In this document: piece by piece, positions 11,488-22,850 of the stretch
How the letters are laid out: every line of letters begins with the position of its first letter
How positions within the stretch are numbered: the stretch's first letter is position 1
From: Malus domestica
Taxonomy: Eukaryota > Streptophyta > Magnoliopsida > Rosales > Rosaceae
Reading direction: 5' to 3'
Assembly (NCBI RefSeq): GCF_042453785.1
Contig: NC_091665.1
Location: 24,457,501-24,521,500, forward strand
DNA length: 64,000 nt
Made by a program: the position numbers and the translations under genes
The notes under the pieces: model-generated
Seen by the model: only the letters and a program-made list of their open reading frames with translations
Told to the model about the DNA's origin: nothing
Database searches by the model: none

Positions 11488-12371
11488 GGGTGCGTTTGTT
11501 GCACCGGACTATCTCAGACTGGACTAGCTTCAGGGACTAAGCTGGACTGGCTTAGACTAGACTAAGCTGGACTAACTTAGTGAAGCGTTTGGTGCAGTGT
11601 CGGACTAAAAAGAAGGATAATAGCAAACTACAATATTATATTTTTTAATTCATATCTAATAATATTATATTAATTAATTCTACCTTTTTTATTCTAATAA
11701 AACTCTCCCTCTCTATGTGGAAGCCTCATCCTTTTCTCCCTCTTTATCTCCCTCGTTCTCTCCGTCCCACTCTCTCCTTCCTGCCCTCTTTTTTTCCGAT
11801 TAATTGCCAAATTTTTTTTCTGCAAAACGAAGAATCGAGCTTGGTTTTTCAGGTTTTTGTTCGGTGCAAGATTACAACTGGAGAGAGCTTTCCAAGTCCG
11901 TGGATTCAATCGGAGCCGCAAGCCTGTGGAGCGGCGGAACCAGCCTGCAAGAATGCCTGGCAAGCTATCCGGCAACGAGTCGGGGTTTGTGGAGTCGGGG
12001 AAGTGAGAGAAGGCGATGGCTTGGATTTCTTGGATTCGTTTCCGTCAAACCCAAAATTGCAGATTTGGAGATCTTATGAGATGAAGAAGAGGGAGGAGGA
12101 GAGAGAGAGAGTCAGAGAAAGGGACCGCAAGTTGTCGTTCAAGCCTGGGGTGAAGCGAAGCAACATGAGGTGAAGAGAAGAACAGAAGCGGGACTACAAA
12201 TCCCCTCGTTTTTGGTGGCTCTCGCTAAGCCCACCTAGCGAAGGATTTAGTCGGCACGAGTCCGGCTTAATCCCATTAAACACAATCCCAATTTACACCA
12301 AACACAGGACTACTAATTCTAGCTTAGTAGTCCAGTCCAGTGAAACTTAAGCCGGCCAAACAAACGTGCCC
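11488..12371. mobile_element. Non-autonomous TIR element with TTA duplication
   Basis: The 884-bp segment begins GGGTGCGTTTGTT and ends with the inverse, AACAAACGTGCCC, flanked by TTA on both sides (11485-11487, 12372-12374). Subterminal regions repeat GGACTA/TAGTCC and AAGCTGGACT-like motifs in both orientations, as transposase-binding arrays often do. The GC-rich middle (about 11700-12180) is open in more than one frame but encodes nothing recognised. TTA duplication and short ends fit a PIF/Harbinger-type element; no transposase is present. Confidence 0.75.
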
Positions 12372-12374
12372 TTA

Positions 12375-13731
12375 GTGAATAATGGAAGAATATTGTTAAC
12401 ATTTACCATAACTAAACTTGAAATGCCAAAATAAACTACGTATCAATATCCATTTATTAAAAGAATGTCTTAAGTTCAACTCTTTTGATAGAATATGAAT
12501 ATATTTATAGTAAGTTTAATAGCTAATTATCTAATTTGATGTACACAAGAGGGTCAATCAAAAAAAAAAAAAAGAAAAAAGAAAAAAAAGAAAAAAAGAG
12601 GGTCAATCGTCAATCTAATGATTATGTTCCGAGTAAGTACGAATTTTGAAGAGTCATGTAAGCTAGTATTTCAAACAAACATGTAAATATGGGTAATTGC
12701 GAATTATTATCATGTTTTGCGGTTTCTTTTTATAGTTTATAAAGTGTGAACATTTACAAATGTCACTTCATGTGGTACATTTGGACCAATCAAATGGTGC
12801 AGCAGACTATTTGAAGCGAGATCAGTCCAAATGTGCCACTAAATATGCAAGTGAACCACATCATTTTGACGTGCTCATTATTCAATACATTAGTGTATTG
12901 TAAAACGACTAACCAATTTATTCAAAACTCAATCATTCACTCGTGATAAAATATGTGCGGGAGAAAGTTCCCAACTCTCCAACCATTACCATTCTAATTA
13001 TTAGCCCATTTATCTAAAACTCAATCATTCACTCGTGAAAAAACATACGCGGAAGAGACCGAGAGAGTTTCTAACTCTTACCATTCTTTCTTTTTAATTT
13101 ATTTTTTGTTTCAAGAAAGCATTTGAAGTAGTTTCAATGGTGACCTGCAAAGTTCATGTGGAATTCAGATCAGATGTGGCAGGGTGTACTCATTGCACAA
13201 ACTAATGGTACCACCTTATGGACCAAACAGGAACTTCCTTTTCTTTTATGTCACAACACTTTCAAATCCTTGCAAAATCCAAGTGCAATAGATTTCACTT
13301 CCAAGGGGTATATTTGTCTTTAACAGAAAGACAATGACAGTTGAGATTTTCACCACCTAAAATCCCCATGCATTGCTTAATTCAGATTTCATTCGTGCCA
13401 ATTAAAACTCTAATTCAACTACCTCTTAACTTTGATCCTTGCGCAAGTAAATATCAAGGTTCTAAAAGACATTAGGTGCTGATCAAGCGGTGGGTTGGGG
13501 TCTAGTCCAGATTTAAGTAAATTTATTATATTTCGTGTAAATAAGTGTCAGTTTATACTTAAACTATATATAGACTACAAAATAGAATGACATATATATT
13601 ATGAAGTATTAGAACATAATAAAAATATAGATAACAAACATATAATGTGTGTTCATTTTAGTATTCAACAAGTTTCTTTCAATTTATTGAAAAAAATAAT
13701 AATATGCAAAATGAAATTTATCTATATTTTG
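12375..13731. other. Intergenic DNA with A/G low-complexity tract and a 92-bp duplication
   Basis: A poly-A/AAAG tract lies at about 12560-12600. A ~90-bp block containing AATCATTCACTCGTGA is present twice (from about 12925 and from about 13017, offset 92 bp). No gene was seen. Confidence 0.55.
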
Positions 13732-14025
13732 TGTAAGATTCCACATCGCTCAGGGGTGAGGATCCTGTAAGCCTTATATATATATTCTCATCTCTACCCA
13801 GCACGAGGCCTTTTGGGAGCTCACTGGCTTCGGGTTCCATCGAAACTCCGAAGTTAAGCGAGTTCTTGCGAGAGCAATCCAATGATGGATGACCCACTGA
13901 GAAGTTCTCGTGTGAGTTCCCAAAAACAAAACCGTGAGGGCGTGGTTGGGACCCAAAGCGGACAATATTGTGCTACGGTGGAGTCGAGCCTGGAATGTGA
14001 TGAGGCCCCGAGCCAAGACGTGACA
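13732..14025 (+). mobile_element. Diverged Cassandra solo LTR
   Basis: One ~294-bp LTR in plus orientation matches the reverse complement of the Cassandra LTRs at 725-1342. It includes the 5S-like block (AACTCCGAAGTTAAGCGAGT...GGATGACCCACTGAGAAGT) at about 13840-13915. Ends are TGTAAGATTCC...GTGACA. No second LTR or primer site is next to it, and no clear target duplication remains, so it is an old solo LTR. Confidence 0.8.
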
Positions 14026-14170
14026 TTAGTTGGGTGCCTAGGCGGGTCTGGGCGGGCTAGGGGGGCACCTCAGCAGGTCTAGACGTCATTTCTTAATTTT
14101 CAAACGTCTAGGTATTAATTGAGGCGATAGCCAGCCGCTTAAGCGGCTAGGCAGAACCTAAGCGGCGCTA
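14026..14170. repeat. GCCTAGGCGGG-type GC-rich repeat fragment
   Basis: A GC-rich island abuts the solo LTR, with repeated TAGGCGG/GCGGCTAGGC motifs in both orientations. It resembles a common dispersed plant repeat, but the family could not be named. Confidence 0.4.
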
Positions 14171-14390
14171 AACAGAGATTTTTAGAACAGTTACTAAATA
14201 TTACATGAGAGATTGAATCCTAATCACAAGTGTAAGAGTAAATATTAGACACTCTTCACCAAGTGAAAATAATAACCTTTCCTCCTTATACGCAAAAATA
14301 TCAAGAGATAGGAGAATTAATTTCTGAGTGTGGAATGATGATCACGTTCAATCAATTGAACTATTCGTTGTGCATATCAAATATAAATTA

Positions 14391-14544
14391 AGAGAAATTA
14401 TATTCACACACCTTAAATTACTTCTTTTATATCTTTTATATATTTTTTAATATTTTAATATTTTATACACATCACTAACACTTAATAGAAAAATATTAAA
14501 AATATGTAAAAGAAGTAATTTAAAATGTATGAATATAATCTCCC
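14391..14544. mobile_element. Fold-back MITE-like repeat
   Basis: The left arm (AGAGAAATTATATTCACACA...TTAAATTACTTCTTTTA) and right arm are imperfect inverse complements over about 55 bp around an AT-rich centre. No coding. Confidence 0.65.
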
Positions 14545-16117
14545 TACATTAACTCTGAGGGAAGAGGGAAGGGATGGACATCAGAGTCCTTCTCTTTCAC
14601 ATCGATGCATATTATACATAGCCTTATTATTAGATAATACAAATACACACCTGTTTAACCCCTTAAATACACTTCAACGCACATACAGCAGTTAAATTCA
14701 CTCCACATACACATAGGGTAAATAGCACTCAATTTTCTCAACCTCTCTCCTTCACACATGTGTTTTTTATATTATATAAATATAAAAAGAGATAAAAAAC
14801 AAGAAGGGCAACAAAGACAGGACAAAGGAGCTCTCTGGTTTTTGCAGTGGTGACCACCTTTTTACCACTTATTTACTAACTTTGACTCCTCTTTTTACTC
14901 ACTAGCCTGCTCACCCCTACCTCTATCTGTCATCCTCTCTAATACCTACATGTTTCATTCCTCCTAACTTTTTTATTTCTTCAATTTGGTTATTTGTTTT
15001 AGAAACATATGATGAATTCTAAAAACGTTTTCGTGCACTTATATAGAATTTAGTGTAAGATGATTTTTTATTTTAGAATGCTAATACGTTGCCTTAAGGT
15101 TCTTGATTTTCAAGGAGTAATTTTTCGGTTATGTGGCAACACCGCAACCCACTTAGTCGTGTTATGATATATGTATCTATTTATTAATAAATATTATATT
15201 ATATTTTCAATCATTTTTCATTTTACTTATATTATAACACGTAAATTAATATTACAATGATATTCTCCTCATCAATATCTCAAATGGAAAGGTATCATTT
15301 TCGGATTCCTTCCACATAATCCTCTTCATCAAATAATCCGGGTTCTTTAAATTTGATTAAACGGTTAAAATTATTATAACTTTTCAAATAAACTCCTATT
15401 ATTAATCGTTTGATCAAATTTCAAAAATTTAAATTGTTTGATAAGAATGATTAGATAGAAGATAATCAGAAATAATCAATTTCCATCTCAAAATACCAAA
15501 AAATACAGGACATAAAACACACTCTAGTTCTCTCTCCCTCTCTCTCTCTAGCTCCATCTTTCTCTCCCTCTCTCTCTTTCTCGAGCCCCTAGCTACTTTC
15601 CCTCCTCCTAGGGTTCTGCCTGACCCATACTCTGTCATCTACTCTCTCTCTCTCTCTCTCTCTGTGCATACATGGTTAACTAATCGTATGTTGGTAAAGG
15701 TTACCTGGTTAAGGGAACTAGAGGAGATAAAAATCTCTCCTTGAAACTACAAACCTCTCTCTGCTCAACGGTCCTTTTTCGCAGAACAATTAAATATTTC
15801 CTTCCCAAAACACAAAAATAAGATAAATAAAATAAAACACTCTCCCCTGCTCTGCTGCACCATCTCTCTCTCTCTCTCTGTTTTCTGTGCTAAGAAACGA
15901 ACTGGATTTCTGCTCTCAGATGGCTGCATTTCTAATTTTCTCTCAAAATTCTCCAAAAGCTATTTTTTAACATAAAATTTCTCTTAAAATTCCTATTTCT
16001 TAGAAGCAGATTGTCCATTTTCTTTTTCAAAAATCCACAAGAATCTTCCAAAAACTCACCTTTATCACTTTTACACCATTTTTTACCTCCTAAAAGCAGA
16101 AAGTCTCCACCTTTAGC
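14545..16117. other. Intergenic DNA and promoter/5' leader of the DUF630/632 gene
   Basis: No gene was seen. Pyrimidine (CT)n tracts occur at about 15525-15580, 15640-15662 and 15861-15881. They are common in plant promoters and 5' leaders and may belong to the transcript starting upstream of 16139. Confidence 0.5.
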
Positions 16118-16138
16118 GAGAGAGAGAGAGAGAGAGAG
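16118..16138 (+). repeat. (GA)n microsatellite abutting the start codon
   Basis: An uninterrupted GA dinucleotide run of about 21 bases ends at the base before the ATG of the DUF630/632 gene, placing it in the 5' leader. Confidence 0.9.
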
Positions 16139-19100
16139 ATGGGGGGATGTGTTGCTTCCAAGCTAGAGGAAGAAGGAGGAGTTGTGACAATTTGTAGAGA
16201 GAGAAAACGGCAGCTGAAGCTGGCGGTGGAGAAAAGATACGCCCTTGCGGAGGCGCACTGTAAGTACGGCCATGCTTTGTTTGCGGTGGCTGCCGCCGTG
16301 GACTTCTTTGTTGCAGGCTATTCTTCCCCTCCTAAACCTTACCTCATCACATTTTCGCCTCACTCTCCTCCTCCTCAGCCGCCGGAGTCGGCGGCTCCGC
16401 TTCCGATCACTGAGAATGTGATAACCAACCCAATGTTTCTTCAGCAGAGACCGTCTGAGTCGACCCATGAAGCCATTGCTTGTCACTCATGTGGTTCTTC
16501 AACATCCTCCGACTCCTCTGAGGAGGAGAGAGAAGAAGAGGAGCAAAAAACAGACGTGAGAGAAGAAGAACAGGGATGTGGGTACTTTTATATGCAAATG
16601 CCACCAGCAATGCCGTCACCACAGAGAGACTTTGGGTGGGATTTCTTCAACCCTTTCGACGCCGTGAGGCCGGAGGTCATAAGCGGGTACAGGCGGAGCT
16701 CCGACGAGGATTTAAGGGTGGTGAGGGAGGAGGAAGGGATACCTGAGCTGGAAGAGGAAGAAGGGGAGAGTCAGAGAGAAGAAGAGCAGGAAGAAAACCA
16801 GGCGGTGGTGGTGGAAGAAAAAGGCAGCGGAGAACAGCGCGACGGCGGAGCTGAGGTGGTGAAGGTGGTTGATGAGGCGGCTAATGCGAGGGAGGGGGAG
16901 CAAAAAGGGCTTGCTGTGATTGATACACCAGCTGAAGGGAGGGAGCTTCTGGAAGCACTGAAGGACATTGTGGACCTTTTCTCTAGGGCTTCTGATTCTG
17001 CAAAGGATGTGTCCAGGATGCTTGATGCTAATAAATTGCAAATGCAGTCTGGTTTGGAGGAAATTAAAGGTGGGTTCTTTTCAAAACTTGAAAATTTTAA
17101 CTATATTTTTTTTAATCTTAATTTATTTTCTATGTTGCTGAACAATTTCTAAGCTGAACTGCAAAGGGTTTTGGTGATAAACATTTTTTTCTTGTCAAAC
17201 GATAGATTTGTTAGATTAGAGAGCTGTAGTTCTAACTTCGAACCCACGCTGTGGTGCAATGAAAACGCTCATCTCTTCTAGTGTGCTAGAGGGCCAATTG
17301 CTTTGTGACAAATGTTGGTGTATTTAATTTATGCTTAATATCTTTGTTTTTATTTTAATTTTTAGTAATTTTTCTTTTCACTTGAAGGTCTTCGATTTGA
17401 TTCCCGCTAAAGGCTATTTGAACCACATTATTGCTAGTCTATTGTGAGGTTTAGCCCACTCTCCCACTCTTTAGTGTCAAATATCGATTGTTCAAAACAT
17501 TTTTAATCTTTTTGGGTTCTTGACCCTTTTGTGAATTCTTTTGGATTCAGAGTGTTGATATGTTTGCAGCTGCCTAGACTAACTAAATAACCTAAATTCA
17601 CTTTTCTTTCAACTTTATTGAACTAATAGAAAGTTTGCCAAAAAGAATTTTCCATTCACTTCTAACTATTTTTTTAGTTGCATCATTCTCTTTCTCCCAT
17701 CTTCTGAAAAGATCAATTGTGGGGCTCTAGTCTTTATGTTTGTTTAGCAAATATTGCATATTCTGTGTAGGGAGCTTTTATTGGCGTTCCAAAATAGTCA
17801 TTCAATACCCCACCCGGCTCACGACGGAAGAGTGTTTTAGAGTGTCAATAACAATTCCCTTGCATGGCTCCATTTTTACTTAAATACCCAAAACCTTTCT
17901 CCCAAATTGCTGCAGACTGATCAAGGATTTGGGTTGTGGACCTCAACATCATTTCTTTTTCTCAAAGAGTTGGAATATTGTTGCACATGTACTTATTTTT
18001 CATGTAAGGGGAGGGAAAAACTTGATTCTTTACAAATAAGGAGTCATTATCTATTGCAAACAAATCATAGTGTGACATGTGTGCAAAAGCTAGCTTTCCT
18101 TTTGTGATTTGAATGAGTTACGTTTGCACGTGTCAACTGGGATTTTCATGAATGGAGGAATGACGTGTAACATGTAAAGAGTCAAACACTGTTTGTCTAA
18201 TAAACACTTGTTTTCATAGCAATAATGAGTCTCTTACTTTGTTTCTTATCCATATGAAGCTAATAATTCTACACTTGTCCTATTTCAATGCAGAGAACTC
18301 AACAAAGCTAATTCAAGCTATAACATGGCATAACTCAACGTCATCGTCTAAGCTTTCGTCGTGCAAGAGTCTCGTGGCATCCAGATCTAAGGGTTCGTCA
18401 ACATGGACGGAATTTAACAATGATCTTTTCAATGATTATGGAGGAATGGATTCAGGAAGTCATTCACTTACTCTAGAAAGGCTATATGCCTGGGAAAAGA
18501 AGCTCTATGAAGAAGTTAAGGTAATATTTTCGCACCGTCTCCATTAGTGAACTACTTCCTTAATTTTACTAATGTGGTTTGATTGCTTAACATTTGCATT
18601 GCTTCTAGGCCGGAGATATGACAAGGAAACTGTATGAGAAAAAATGTTCGCGACTTAAACACCACGACATAGGAGACAACGAGACCATGGACAAAACTCG
18701 AGCTGCAGTGAAGGATTTATATGCCAGGATCTTAATTGCAATTCGGAGTGCTGAGTCAATTTCCAAGAGAATCCAGATACTGAGAGATGAAGAACTGCAG
18801 CCTCAAATTGTTGAGCTGTTGAAAGGGTATGGAAGTCTAACAGATTGAACTTAAGCAGTCGTCCAAATTAGTTTCATTGCGGGTTTCATCAGTTTACATT
18901 TTCCTTGTATCTTGTGCAGCTTAATGCGCACCTGGAAAATTATGTTGGAATCTCATGAAACCCAACACAAGATCCTTTCTGAGGTGAAATCTTTTGCCAG
19001 CTCTGCATATGGAAAGTTCAGCAACATCTCTCACATGCGTGCAACGCTTCAGCTCCTCGCTGAGCTTCAGAATTGGCATGCATGCTTTAAGGAGTACGTC

Positions 19101-19763
19101 GCTGCACAAAAAGCATATGTTGGAACTCTCCATGGTTGGCTAACCAAGTTCGTGGTCCCTGAAGAAAACTTCTACTCGGGGAGCAGGAGTTCAGCTGCGC
19201 CGTTTGGCGTCAGTGGCCCCCCGTTGCTCATTATCTGCCATGATTGGTTATCTTCCCTGGAGAAATTACCTGATACTTTGGTGACCATTGCCTTGAGAAG
19301 CTTTACAAAGGACGTGAGGGCTCTGTTGAATCAGCAAGGGGAAGAGCAGAAACAAAAAAGGAAAGTTGACAGCCTAGGCAAAGAGCTCGACCGAAGAGTT
19401 TGTGCATTCCAGAAGACAGAGAGCAGGTGTCTGGAGCCAAAGCTCACAGAACAGAAATGCGAGACAGATATGGAACATAAGACGGAGTCCATGACAGAGA
19501 AGAAGGAGCAGATAGACATGTTCAGAAGAAAGGTGGACATGGAGAGGGAAAAACACCAAAATTACATTGAGGAAACTCAAAGGATCACATTGAACGGAAT
19601 CCAGACTGGGTTTTGTTCAGTTTTCGAGTCCTTAGCGGAGTTTTCCAGGGCTTCACAGAAACTGTACAGCGATCTCGTGACTTGCAGTGAAAATGCAGAT
19701 AAAGCTGGGAACCCCGCGTATATAGAAGGCGGCATCAAGGATGACAAAAACAGCAGCAGGTGA
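16139..19763 (+). CDS. DUF630/DUF632 protein (NRG2/ROLLED AND ERECT LEAF type)
   Basis: Exons 16139-17069, 18294-18520, 18609-18826 and 18920-19763 join in phase to 739 aa. The N-terminus MGGCVASKLE is the DUF630 start; Gly2 is an N-myristoylation candidate and Cys4 an acylation candidate. The conserved RKRQLKLAV and AHCKYGHALFAVAAA stretches follow. Residues about 115-270 form a long acidic Glu-rich linker. The DUF632 region follows (about 270-590), with ERLYAWEKKLYEEVK and WHACFKEYVAAQKAYV. A charged coiled coil spans about residues 605-690. Proteins of this family include Arabidopsis NRG2 in nitrate signalling and rice REL1/REL2 in leaf shape; which role applies here cannot be read from sequence. 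Start is the first ATG after the GA tract. No break was seen; length is typical. Confidence 0.92.
17386..17470 (-). repeat. Fragment of a dispersed repeat in intron 1
   Basis: The minus strand reads GGCTAAACCTCACAATAG...GTGGTTCAAAT...GAATC, resembling the repeat copies at 31021-31163 and 62901-63055. It lies inside the first intron of the DUF630/632 gene. Confidence 0.5.
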
Positions 19764-20200
19764 CATGAGGCGTTTGAGAATCTGAATTGGTGAATTGTGT
19801 ATTTGTATTTGTGTACATATATTGTGTCAAAGCAGCTCGCTGAGACACAATTATTTAAGTTTTTAGGGTGATGGTGTCGTAGCGAAGTAGCGACGAATTT
19901 CTGAATGTTGCTACAATTATTTAAGTTTGTAGGGTTGGTGGTGTTGTAGCAAGTAGCAACTCTCATGGTAGACTTCTTTGGTTCCAAATGAACAGATTTT
20001 TCTCCAAAGTTTGATGCTGTTCTGACTTCTCAGAACATCAAAATTGCGTAATTTCTACTCGCAGGTGGTTGCGCAGGAGAGAAACTTAAGTGCAATCGGA
20101 TTTTGCCGGTTGTGGAGGGGTTTGTAAGGAATCCAAGATAGTCGTGGTGTGCGAGTCGATTTTTATGGTGTGCAAGGACATGTTACCCTCAGTACAAGCT
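19764..20200 (+). other. DUF630/632 3' UTR with a local duplication
   Basis: After the TGA stop, a ~65-bp unit containing ACAATTATTTAAGTTT.GTAGGGT...GTAGC is present twice (about 19848-19960). The transcript end was not fixed. Confidence 0.5.
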
Positions 20201-21330
20201 AATATTAATTAGCATGCGGGGACGTGAGATAAAGCCCAACGAGGCAATTAGGGGGTGTGAATCAATAATCGTTTGTGGCTTACTTAAGAATTACGTGATA
20301 TGGGGAAGGTGAAGCTTGGTTCCCAAGCATCACTATTGTATAAGCTAAGGATTAACTTAATCAAAGGGACGTAAGCAAGCAATACTATGAAAAACACGCA
20401 GCACGCATTGACTTGAGTGTTGGAGTGTCTTTTGCAAGTACACTAACGTTATAGTTCGTAAAAAAAAAATATTTAACAAATTTTAAATATTTTAGTATGT
20501 TACTATACAATCTCTTTTAATATTTCATTGTTAATCAACCCTTGACAGAAAAAAAAAAATCAACACACCTCTTAGGAGAGAGTGAGTTTTAGTAGTTTTT
20601 TTTTTAATATTTAAGTTTTGTTAGTAAAATACAGAACGGTTAAGCACTTGAAAAAAACGTGTGTATTATTCGACAATTTGCTAAATTAATACTTTGCAAA
20701 TTCGGAAATTTTATTTTTTAAATTATTTATTTATTATTATTTATTCAATAATATGTTTAAAATACAGGTGTAAAGTGTGAATATTAAATATATTATTGAA
20801 AAATGTGTGAAAATAACATGTTTTAATGTGAAAAATACGTATACAATTGTTGACCCTAAAAATTATTTAGCCTATGTGGCGCTCAAGCCAAATAGCTAAT
20901 GAGCTAACTACGTCCTTCGTTTGAATGATGCATGCCAACGCGACGATCGAGCTCGTTCGGTGAGTGAATGAATGCGGCGGTGGTGGTGTCGAACGCGTTG
21001 CGGGCTTTTGTATCTTATGATTGCGGTTGAGAAAGGAACTCATCTCGGCCTACGGGTTCTAGAACCTGAAGACTAGGTTGCTAGTCTTTGCGAAGTTTCA
21101 TCTGCATAGGGTTTGGCCACTTCAATTATATTTCTGCAAATATAAGTGCGCCAAATATGTACCAGATTGTACGGACACAAATACTCAAAGGAGATAAGTG
21201 CCTTAATTGTATATGTGGTTTGGCTGTCGAAGTGTCGAACTCTAAAATGTACCTTATGAACATCCAACTATAAAACGGGTTCAACTTTCAATATGCCAAA
21301 CAATGTAACATGATAACACATCACTTCGCT
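20201..21330. other. Intergenic DNA
   Basis: Mixed-composition DNA with A/T homopolymer tracts. No gene of recognised family was found on either strand. Confidence 0.5.
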
Positions 21331-21808
21331 AAAAAAGCTAATGGAGTGACCTCTTCCAACAACGACTCAAAGAACCCTTGTTGATAGATACTTGGATAGG
21401 TAGTCAACTGAACTTGAAGTAGTGTCGTCTGATGCAAACTTTAAGATACTCCACAACCGTGTGACTCTACGGTGCCAAGGTGTCCAATACAAACTCTAAG
21501 ATGTCACTGGTTGCCAAGCACACTGTTGTCCAATACAAACTGTAAGATGTGTTTGACGAAGTTAGGGAGGTGCAAAAGCTAATGGAGTGACCTCTTCCAA
21601 CGACTCAAAGAACCCTTGTTGATAAAGACTTGGATAGGTAGTCAACTGAACTTGAAGTAGTGTCGTCCGATGCAAACTTTAAAATACTCCACGACCGTGT
21701 GACTCTACGGTGCCAATGTGTCCAATACAAACTCTAAGATGTCGCCGGTTGCCAAGCACACTGTTGTCCAATACAAATTGTAAGATGTGTTTGACAAAGT
21801 TAGGGAGG
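21331..21808. repeat. 241-bp tandem duplication
   Basis: Two head-to-tail copies (about 21331-21571 and 21572-21808) are nearly identical. Each runs from AAAAGCTAATGGAGTGACC to GTTAGGGAGGT. Within each unit, a shorter motif (GTCCAATACAAACT.TAAGATGT) is itself repeated. No coding family was recognised. Confidence 0.85.
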
Positions 21809-22850
21809 TAAATGAGAGGGTTTCGGGTAGACCGAAAAATTGCGCAGGGCAAATTTCTGTGTTGCGTTGAAGGTCCTTTGAATGTTGTAAACCCTATTTG
21901 ATTTATTGAAGTGATCCTCACCTAGAGTCCCACTCGGACTAAAACTCCTTAGCGTGTCTTGATCCAATAACGAAAAACAAAAGTTCAAAAAAAAAAAAAA
22001 GCATAAATATATTTAGCCCGTCACAAACCTTTCCTTATTTTTAGCCGTCGAATTGAATAAATCAAATAAAAATAACCATCAGTATTAAACATCATGCATG
22101 AAAAAATAAAAAAGGTGTTTGTTTACCATTTCCCTTCCATGGCCCAACTTAAACAACAAGCATTCCACCCCACTAAAAGCCAATAAATAAAAACTTGTCC
22201 CACCATCCTACTCCACCATGGTTTTGGTTCGGCCACGATTTTCTCTACCGGCCAAAGACGTCAAGCTCAAAGATATGCCAAGGCAACACACTTGGCTTTC
22301 TATCACCGTCCTTTTAATCTCTAACTCACGGTCGAAGACGAATGACTTTTTACAAAGACAGTAAATCTTGGGAAATCAGGTTCATCACAACGGGTGTCCT
22401 TAGCATTCTAGGTCTAACGGAAATCGGAAGGAATCCAAAAGGGTCATACCGGTATATAAGAAGTGCTTGGCCGGAGAATTTGAAGCTGAATCCAATCTTA
22501 CAACGTGGTTAGTGAATCAAATGTGGGAAACTGTCTTCCGTGCTTTACTCCTAAACTCCATAAAAATCAGATTTAAGGATAGAAAATAACAAAGAAGAAA
22601 ACTCTCAACCCCCATAGTTATTGCAGGTATAAAGTTATAAACAAACTCTTGAATCCACAATAGAGCAAGAAAAAGGAGAAGGAGAAACAGACGAGAGAGA
22701 AAGGGTGACCGAGAGAACGAGAAGTTCCACTACTTTCTATTGTCAGTTTTGTACAACATGCAACGGTATACATCCTAAATAGAGCTTGATATGATCTTGC
22801 CAATGAATAATTACAGATTTCACCATTCAAGTCACAGATACAATGCTGTT
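21809..22850. other. Intergenic DNA and CPP1-like 3' flank
   Basis: No gene was recognised. An A homopolymer lies near 21988. The last few hundred bases before 22851 probably include the 3' UTR of the minus-strand CPP1-like gene. Confidence 0.5.

Noticed and set aside
11715..12173. 152-aa plus-strand ORF in the TTA-flanked element as a host gene
   Set aside because: No recognised domain, overlapping alternative frame of similar quality, and position inside a transposable element; kept only as cargo of unknown origin.
13800..13920. A functional 5S rRNA gene
   Set aside because: The 5S-like block is embedded in a Cassandra LTR and has many differences from plant 5S rRNA; no tandem 5S array is present.
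16163..17041. Minus-strand ORFs opposite DUF630/632 exon 1
   Set aside because: They are shadows of a GC-rich, Glu-rich exon; no family features and no splice structure.
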